From positions 248,001 to 312,000 of the forward strand of contig LSAX01000001.1 of NCBI GenBank assembly GCA_001557505.1: a stretch of 64,000 bases of DNA, read 5' to 3'. Made by a program: the position numbers and the translations under genes. Source of the DNA: Reticulascus tulasneorum. Lineage: Eukaryota; Ascomycota; Sordariomycetes; Glomerellales; Reticulascaceae. The notes under the pieces are model-generated. The model was given only the letters and a program-made list of their open reading frames with translations. It was not told the origin of the DNA and did no database searches. Shown piece by piece: positions 57,201 through 64,000 of this stretch. The first letter of the stretch is position 1. Each line of letters begins with the position of its first letter.

Positions 57201-59134
57201 TTCACAGGCCTGTTACTGTACTTGACACGTCCGCCAGCGACATTTCGAGGCAGACTGGGGACAGTACCATCTGGAAGTATTACTTGAAGACAGCCGGTTA
57301 TAAACATTCTTTATTCTTCGCTCTCCTTGGGGCGATATGCATGGGCTTCACCCCTGCCCAAAGTCTGTGGCTGAATGCCTGGGCCAGCAACACAGACAGA
57401 GGAAAGATCGGATATTTCATTGGAGTATACAGTATCTTCTTCGTGGGGGAGATTGCGCTTACTACGCTTTGGATCTGGCACGTATTGATATTCCCGCTGT
57501 CTGCCTCGTCTATCAAACTGCACAACATTCAGCTGGACGCTATGATGGGCGCGACAATGGGATTCTTCAGTACCACCGACACTGGTGTGACCATCAACAG
57601 ATTTAGCCAGGATCTCAATCTAGTGGACGACGAGTTACCGCTGGCACTGATAGACGCAGTTGAGTATGTTTACAACTGTCTGTTCAAGATGATTCTCATC
57701 GGCATCGCCACTGCTTACATTACGCCAATCTTCCCCTTCATGTTCTTCGCATTTTGGTCAATCCAACGGTTTTATTTGCGGACTTCAAGGCAAATTCGAT
57801 TTCTCGACTTGGAGACTAAGGCACCTCTTTACACACATTTCATGGAGAGTCTTGCGGGCCTAGCTACCATCAGAGCCTTTGGGTGGGAACAAGAGTTTGA
57901 GAGCCAAAATCGCGTAGGCCTCCAGGCATCCCAGCGACCATTCTTCATCCTTGCAACCATCCAACGATGGCTGACTCTAGTACTCAACCTGATAGTATCT
58001 GCGGTTGGTATCGTAGTAGCCATACTAGCTGTGGAGCTGCGAGACTCGATAAATCCTGGATTCTTGGGTTTGGCGCTGGTTAACGTGGCAAGTACCCGCT
58101 ATCCTGAATTACTACATCTGAACCATTCTAATTTGATGAAGATGACGCTAGGAACTTCCTTGAACTCTTTGGTTTCGTTTTGGGCGGCCCTCGAAACTTC
58201 GATTGGAGCAGTCTCCCGAATCAGATCTTTCGCTGAAGACACACGCCCCGAGGAACCCAGCCACCCACCTAAAGCACCCGCTGATTGGGTGCAGTCGGGC
58301 GGCATCAGAATTGAGAACGTATCAGCAAGCCATACTCCAGGCTCGGCGTGTGTACTTCGGAATATCACTCTATCGATTGCACCAGGGGAACACATCGGCA
58401 TTTGCGGACGTAGCGGAAGGTAAGCAAGTCTGGTTCGTGATGCGAACACACAACTGACACCCAAACAGCGGAAAGAGCTCGCTCTTGAGCCTGTTCTTCC
58501 GTACCATGGAAGCCAGCACTGGGTCTATTCGAATTGACGACGTTGACATATCCAGCATCCCCATTAACCAAGTCAGGGGAAGCCTCAATGCATTGTCGCA
58601 AGAGCCATTCTTCTTGCACGGTACTATTCGAGACAACCTTGCTGCGGCCTTACTGGATTCCGCACCCGAAGAACGGTTGCAGCATGTATTGCAGCAAGTT
58701 GGGCTTTGGTCCAAGGTGATGGATCTGGGCGGGTTGGACGTATTCCTAGACCCCCAGGAATCGTTTAGCCATGGCGAAAGGCAGCTGTTTTGTTTGGCGA
58801 GAGCGATGCTAAACCCAAGCCATATCTTGATTCTCGACGAGTTTACTAGCAAGTAAGTATATGTGCACCCCCATCTACGCCCGACGCACGTCTAACGTAC
58901 ATATCCAGTGTCGATATCGACACGGACCGAGCGATGCAGAAGATAATCAGGGAAGATTTCAAGGACAGGACGATCCTCGCTGTGGCGCATAGACTAGAAA
59001 CCATTGTGGATTTCGACAGGATCGTGCTTCTAGATCAAGGACGTGTTGTGGAACAAGGAACCCCTGGGATGCTGTTGTCAGAGAGGAAGTCTGCGTTCAG
59101 GGCGCTATACGAAGCTAGTAATCATCTAACCTAG
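54240..59134 (+). CDS. ABC transporter, ABCC (MRP) subfamily
   Basis: Ten exons, 54240-54449, 54512-54743, 54887-55084, 55137-55704, 55750-56439, 56486-56783, 56837-58091, 58152-58419, 58469-58852 and 58909-59134, give 1372 aa, a full-length TMD0-TMD1-NBD1-TMD2-NBD2 protein. NBD1 has Walker A GPVGSGKST (562-570), signature LSGGQKQR (654-661) and Walker B ending in LLLDD (678-679), with Asp in place of the catalytic Glu. NBD2 has GRSGSGKSS, a divergent signature FSHGERQ (1269-1275) and a normal LILDE (1293-1294). This asymmetry is usual for ABCC pumps, with one hydrolytic site. Intron 7 (58092-58151) is 60 bp, in frame and stop-free, so its retention would insert 20 residues in TMD2; the spliced form fits the family better. 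Probable cargo is an organic anion or a metabolite of the neighbouring genes (inferred). Confidence 0.94.
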
Positions 59135-59854
59135 GCACATCCATAGGGTCTTGCCCTCAAGTATTTGGCGATCTGTTCTTGCGATGCTTCTTTCATGTCA
59201 CAACTTGTGCTCATCCCCGACCGCCACTACTGCTGTGATGTCGAGCTAAGGCTAGCTGACGATCCAACCGTATTGCAGCCGACGCCTTGATTATCAGCGA
59301 GTCTTCGTTGGTAACAGGTTAGCGGACGAAAAGATAGCAGATTCGTTTCGGCAGTTGCAGGCAATTTTCCTTTGGAAAGATGTGAAATGAAAGTTAGGTA
59401 AGAAGTTATCAACTGTTCTAATCATTGCTATATACTCATTAGTATATTCATTGCAATATTCCCATGAATAGTTACTTGAATATCTTGATATTCTAAATTA
59501 CATTCATTACAATATTCCCGTGAATAGCTACTTGAACATCATGATATTTTACGATGGATTCATTACAATAGTCCCATGAATAGCTAGTACTTGTTGAATA
59601 TCCAGATGATAAAGAGGCACTGTTTTATGTGACCCACTTGCCCAGTCCCCTACCCGGTATTCTTAAGAAAACAACGATAACATAAGCTGTATAAGAACTT
59701 GACCTACCAAGGTTGGTACGGCCAAGACAAGAAAACCCCATCTCCGAACCATAATATCAGCACGCATAATAATAGTAGAGCAGGCGACTGCTCCTCGAAT
59801 TCATAGCCTTCTGTTTCAACCGTCGGTTCGACTAAACAATCACAACGAGCTACC
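59135..59854. other. Intergenic region with tandem repeat
   Basis: This is about 720 bp between the ABCC transporter and the HNH-like gene. It is AT-rich in the middle and contains the 56 bp tandem repeat listed separately. No gene is supported. Confidence 0.45.
59447..59612. repeat. 56 bp tandem repeat, about three copies
   Basis: Copies start at 59447, 59503 and 59559, each opening with TTCATTRCAATA and continuing TCCCRTGAATAG and ACTTG. The first two are 56 bp and differ at a few positions; the third is diverged and truncated. Their internal GAATATTC/TTCAAGTA words can pair, so cruciform or hairpin forms are possible. It sits just upstream of a gene region that shows decay. Confidence 0.8.
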
Positions 59855-60983
59855 ATGAGCGAAGCGGCCGCCTGGCATATTCCCCCCCCCACAGCTCCTT
59901 ACGAGGAACACATCGAGGAGCGCCTCGAGATTCTTCGCGGTCTGAAAACCTTGACTTTCGTGGATTTTGCATCAGACGAGCCTCAGCTCATCAAATCTAA
60001 TCATGTCACGCCTCTGGTTTGGGCGCCATTCATAGTTGCCCCAATTGCACACCTTCGGACCATTTATGGCTTGGTATCCCGAGGGGAGCCTTTTCCGATG
60101 AATTTTATTCTCAATAAGCTCCAGAATGAACTACCAAAGCTCGTGAGCATCTGTAAGTTTGTCCCTCATTATATACGGCGAGGAAAAGCATGACATGACG
60201 GAGAACAACCCCTTTGAAGCCTTGACAGTAACATGGAATTTCTTAGTCCTCGCACGAACCTGTGGCACGGTGGAACGCTCTATTCCCAACACATTTACTC
60301 ACACCACGATGGCCCTTGCTCGGGACAACGGCGCTTGTGTGCTCACAGGTGCGCCAGAGCCCCTGGTCTGCCACATCTACCCTATCAGCGGTATAGAGCA
60401 CCTGGAAGAGTTCCGGAATATGCTGGGCAAGCTCTCAAAGATCTGGGGCACATCTGGAACCCGCTAATATATAGACACACTGGCCGAGTCCGAAATCGAC
60501 GCACCGAAAAATATGATCTCTCTCCACGGCCTGGTTCATACCTTCTGGGGCAAAGCGATGATGGCCTTGGAGCCCGTTTGCCAGATCGGCGAGAAATGTA
60601 TTCGAGTCCGCTTTCATTGGATGAAAGCATCAAAACTTGCGCAGCAGAAACACCAGTATCAGTCAGGAAAGCGTCAAGGCGCTCCTCCATGCGATCTTGA
60701 TACCGACCCAAGAGACGTTGTTGGCCGCCTCACTAACAAGTATAATGCCGAAATTCATATTGTCGATTTCAAAACCCAGAGGTACATTGAGGATGGGCAT
60801 GAGTTCGACATTATCTCGGATAATGCCGAGCACCTACCGAGTATTGAGCTGCTCCGGCTGCAGTGGCAACTTTGTCAGATGATTTCGCTGGCGGGCGCTG
60901 GGGAGAATGACGACGAGGACGACGACGATTCTGACTTGGGCTCAGCAGAAATGTATTCTGGCGAGGAACAAGAGGAGCCTTGA
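59855..60983 (+). pseudogene. HNH_2-like protein, probably interrupted by a stop
   Basis: The start is the ATG at 59855. A 46 bp intron (60143-60188, donor GTGAGC) joins LQNELPKL to HDMTENNPFEAL. The central block LARDNGACVLTGAPEPLVCH followed by IYP is the CxxTG...HIxPF signature of the fungal HNH_2 (PF13391-like) proteins. The family then continues with a helical stretch (HLEEFRNMLGKLSKIWG) and NMISLHGLVHTFWGKAMMAL. Between these an in-frame TAA occurs at 60465-60467. Either it is a nonsense mutation, or a weak intron 60391-60474 (GTATAG donor, GCTAAT branch, ATATAG acceptor) removes it together with the helical stretch; that splice restores one frame to 60983. The tail is acidic (ENDDEDDDDSDLGSAE). 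A run of nine C at 59882-59890 encodes three prolines near the N-terminus and is prone to slippage. Catalytic competence is doubtful. Confidence 0.6.
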
Positions 60984-61343
60984 TTGAAGGCAGGGGGCAT
61001 CTGTTACGGACACGTTATGGTGGCGAGAGAGTGGTGCTCGCTCATGTACCCCGTGCGGGTCAGCTGCATGACATCTTGGGGAAGTGGCACCACCCCCGCC
61101 TCACCCGATTTGCCTCGGGAACCACCGGGATTGATGTCCCTTGTTTAAGAGGGAAATGCCCCCAGAGTCGACCTACGAGTCCTGTATCTCTCTATTGTAA
61201 AATATACAAGAAATCAACAGACCATGTCACACCAAGCAACTAGACAGTTCGCAACACACGCTCGTGTCCATCCGAGCATTCTACCCCACTTGCATACACA
61301 AGGGCGGTCGGCAGTGAAATGGTAGGTTTGTTGGCCGTACTGA

Positions 61344-61857
61344 ATTTATCCACTGGTAGAAGACCCCGCTGACGGCTTGGCAGGATTGCTCCCACTGCTG
61401 CGATACTATGTGTTGGTTCGTGATGAAATTCCGCCTTTTGAGATCAAGGGGCCAACTGCTAACCCATCAATCCCAGGTTATGCTGCCAACACGTACCGGT
61501 CCACGATGGTTGAACGGCGAATAGCGCATGCAGCAGAGACAGAGCATGAGGCGGAGAAGAGCCGGGAGCTAGCAGCCAGGCTAATGGATGCGTACGGCGA
61601 CCGATCGACGCTGGAAGAACTGGAGAAGGCTATGTTGGTGTATGAGGCTGGGCGACGAGAATGAGCTCTTCCGACAGTTTATTCCAACTCGTCGCAAGCC
61701 GACTGATACTCAACTCACTGGAGCGTATCACAGCATGGGATTTTATGAGGAGAGGTGGGCGTTGATTAGCGTCCTGGACATGCATTGGCGCTGGCGTTTT
61801 AGCGATCATCAGGCATTGATCGCACTCCCTTGCCTTCGGGAGGCACGGGAGGTTTAG
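61344..61857 (+). pseudogene. Frameshifted remnant of an unknown gene
   Basis: Two frames join into one protein-like sequence. The first has YPLVEDPADGLAGLLPLLRY, a proline-rich turn, and a charged helix (ETEHEAEKSRELAARLMDAY) with the sequence EELEKAMLVYEAG near 61650. The second continues from about 61650 in the +1 frame as DENELFRQFIPTRRKPTDTQ and ends WRFSDHQALIALPCLREARE at 61857. There is no ATG at the left end and no intron that repairs the shift. It is not recognised as any family. Composition supports former coding use, but expression is doubtful. Confidence 0.35.
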
Positions 61858-61885
61858 TCTCTACTGATTGGAAATCACCTGATTA

Positions 61886-62141
61886 TTAAATCTCACTTGG
61901 ATTTCCGAGCCTCGCAGCCTTCAGCGTCAATCGCCCTGAGACCTCTGTAGGTTCCTCAATGATGCAGTAGGTGGCGCTGGCTAGGTAGTCTAGATAATAA
62001 GACGGGCCAACCGGGTACCGGTCCCGTGATATTTTCTCGAGGATATGGCGTTCGTCGGGCGTGAGGGGTCAAGCCACACCATTGCGCAGACACGAAATAC
62101 GGTGTTCCATGTGCGAAGTACGCCTTATTGAAGCGCCTCAT
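61886..62141 (-). pseudogene. Minus-strand gene remnant with one frameshift
   Basis: Reading leftward from an ATG at 62141 the frame gives MRRFNKAYFAHGTPYFVSAQ, then near 62070 the sensible reading moves to another frame: LTPDERHILEKISRDRYPVG and SYYLDYLASATYCIIEEPTE, ending at a TAA at 61886-61888. The second part looks strongly like real protein (charged helix, hydrophobic core, no stops). No intron explains the shift. It ends only 28 bp from the remnant on the plus strand. The family is unknown. Confidence 0.35.
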
Positions 62142-62206
62142 CGACCACGATGCAGATCATCAACACATAGCCATATATTATAATAGCAACTCCCCGTCCC
62201 CCTTTG

Positions 62207-63481
62207 ATGAGAATGGACACAGCATTTCTCGCATTCTTTGGGCAACCCGAACTGCCCGCTGTGAAAGACTCCGTCTCCAAACTTGTCACAAACATGGGTG
62301 GTGGATCATCCCGGTAAGTGCCAACTCGAAAGGGGAGTTATCTGGTAGTCTGAAGGAGCCGCAACTGATCGGAACAGGCCGCCGCCGCCGCCGCCGCGGG
62401 TTGCAAAGTCTTTCCCGTTGACAACGCTCCGCTTCCAGGATCTCCCGCCCCTCATCACCGATGGGGCTCGGGAGGGTCTGCTGTCTGCCGCCGTGCTCCG
62501 CAACTTCTACCTGGCCGGCGACGAAGCAAAATCCGGCCCGGCTGCCAACAGTTCGGTTCAGTCACAGCTTGAACGTCTCGTCTCCCAGGCTCGGAAGGCA
62601 TGTAACATCCGCGACTACGTCGCTCTGCTCATTGAAGAGACCATTCTTCGGTTAATGACAGATTCCGGCCCACCGCCAGCGCTGATGATCGAGATTGCAA
62701 GAGTGGTCAACCCGTTCCTGAACCAGCAGGGAGATGATCGAAGCATCCTCAACGAAGCTGGGCCAAGCTCGGCTGTGCAAGGGGAACATGGTCTTCCTGC
62801 TCCATTCAGATCAACCGACTTGGCTTTGATTGCTGAGGCCGAGAAGGATCTCCTAGTGCTTCTCTACTACTGCGATATTGTCAACCTGAAATCGTCACCC
62901 GACGAAGTCCTTGGCCATATTGCCAAAACGACCGCGAAGTATGGGAACATCCAGGAACTTGATCTCAGGAAAGAATCATTTGCGGAGACAGAAGTAAGAT
63001 TTCCCATCTTATGAACAGAAATGCATGAAAGAAGCAATCTCACTCTTTTTAGGTATACATTCACTGGGCAGTCTTCTACCTGACGACCAACATCTCGACC
63101 ACTACACCACCAGACATGCTCACCCCAACGTCCCACACCAATCTCGAAGCCGAGATAGGTCTGCAAATGAGCCGTCTTCTTACTGTTTGCGAAATGCTTC
63201 TGAGTGACGCCAGACTCGACCAAATCTGCTTCCTTCTCATGTTCCTCAGACGGTGCGCCATGAACTCCAGAAAGGACTGGTGGAAATCGAGGACCAAACA
63301 TCTGCTGAAGGATATGAAAAAGACCAGGACAGGGCGCCAACCATGGCATGTCGAATACTCGGAAAAGACAATTAAGAGCTTGAAAAAGCTCGAGGACGAG
63401 GGGCCGGAACCGTGGTCGCGCAGAGGGTCCTTGATGATTGAACGGGAGGAGGTGGAGCTGGGGAAGAGAAAGGGCGATTAA
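62207..63481 (+). CDS. Uncharacterised protein with polyproline tract
   Basis: Three exons, 62207-62313, 62378-62993 and 63053-63481, give 383 aa. Exon 1 encodes MRMDTAFLAFFGQPELPAVK and SKLVTNMGGGSSR; exon 2 opens with a (CCG)n tract giving six prolines, then VAKSFPLTTLRFQDLPPLIT. The remainder is helical (NFYLAGDEAKSGPAANSSVQ, LALIAEAEKDLLVLLYYCDI) and joins VYIHWAVFYLTTNIS across the 59 bp second intron. The C-terminus is basic (KHLLKDMKKTRTGRQPWHVE). Introns have GTAAG donors. I recognise no domain. The start at 62207 is the first ATG; a second lies two codons on. The intact structure contrasts with the broken genes just upstream. Confidence 0.65.
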
Positions 63482-64000
63482 GCCTGCGGAGTGGCAGATA
63501 TACCGTGATAGGAATAGGACATTGTGATATTTGGAGGGTGTGTCCTACCTCTGGCTTCTCATCTTCACAACTCCGCACTCTCATCTCATCAGGTTAGCAC
63601 TGCTATAAGGGTTTGTTCTCAGATGGCTCTAGCAGAATCTATCGTGTATCTCCATTGTCAGCTCGTCACATTCCCGAGGGCCTCCAGGAAATACCCATCC
63701 CTCGTCACAATGGAACCCTCCCACAAACAAGATCGCAATCTTGATGGTAATCCTGCATGCTCATGCTTTACTTGCACTAGCACAGGCTTGGCCCAGTAGC
63801 TAAAGATCTTTTGTCCTCTGCCGGGCCACAACCCAGTTCTTTGTGGCATGGAACAAGCCGAGTCTAAATATGCACATGCCTCCGATTGGGCTACGCAAGC
63901 CAATGAGCCTGAATAGTAAAGCTCCATTGGGAGCAGGGAGCGATCCAAATAAGTTCTGACCGACTCTCAAGCTTCTGCCTCGGCTCATGCTTTCCCAAGA
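63482..64000. other. Intergenic, no gene recognised
   Basis: These last 519 bp of the window hold no supportable gene. Frames at 63524-63799 and 63658-63948 lack features. Confidence 0.4.

Noticed and set aside
44766..59134. Calling the 44.7-59 kb run a defined biosynthetic gene cluster
   Set aside because: No backbone enzyme is visible; only the tailoring and export set is supported, so it is kept as a finding.
59855..60983. Reading the HNH-like gene as part of an anti-phage-like defence system
   Set aside because: It is a stand-alone eukaryotic HNH_2-type gene with a probable stop and no partner genes of such systems nearby.

Overview
This window is nuclear DNA of a filamentous ascomycete (Pezizomycotina). 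Nearly every gene is cut by 45-65 bp GT-AG introns with CTRAY-like branch sites. A class II hydrophobin, an Ish1/Msc1-type protein, a DUF1996 secreted protein and a LaeA-like methyltransferase are all typical of that group. The gene set fits Sordariomycetes best, but I cannot name a genus. I called exons by reading splice sites, frame continuity and remembered family sequence; no alignment was run.

Positions 1-32.4 kb are a dense core block. In order it holds: a UBTD1/2-like ubiquitin-domain protein with a one-codon first exon; beta-COP (SEC26, minus); the exon-junction factor Mago nashi, cut into six short exons; the GID E3 ligase receptor Gid4/Vid24; the tRNA m2G10 methyltransferase subunit Trm11 (minus); the RNase P/MRP subunit Rpp40; a small ankyrin protein (minus) whose stop lies 4 bp from that of Rpp40; fungal tRNA ligase Trl1; mitochondrial ribosomal protein uL10m; a DUF4870-like membrane protein; proteasome ATPase Rpt5; and, after a 4 kb stretch in which I find no gene, a class II hydrophobin and an Ish1/Msc1 repeat protein. 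Four of these genes (Trm11, Rpp40, Trl1, Mago) serve RNA processing, but they sit on both strands, so this is neighbourhood and not an operon.

Positions 33-59 kb look accessory: a MYND zinc-finger protein, two lineage-specific unknowns, a cytochrome P450, a polytopic membrane protein, two short-chain dehydrogenases, a LaeA-like methyltransferase, a secreted DUF1996 protein, an FAD aromatic-type monooxygenase and a ten-exon ABCC transporter. From 44.7 to 59.1 kb six genes run on the same strand. Together with the P450 this is the tailoring and export set of a small-molecule locus, but no PKS, NRPS, terpene synthase or DMATS backbone is visible. The role of the set is therefore inference.

Positions 59.1-64 kb hold a 56 bp tandem repeat, an HNH_2-like gene with a C9 run and an in-frame stop, two frameshifted gene remnants on opposite strands, and one intact unknown gene with a polyproline tract. 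The most unusual signals are the long open frame that continues in the Trl1 frame past its stop, the one-codon exon of the UBTD gene, a GC-AG intron with a tandem NAG acceptor in RPP40, and the decaying region at 60-62 kb.
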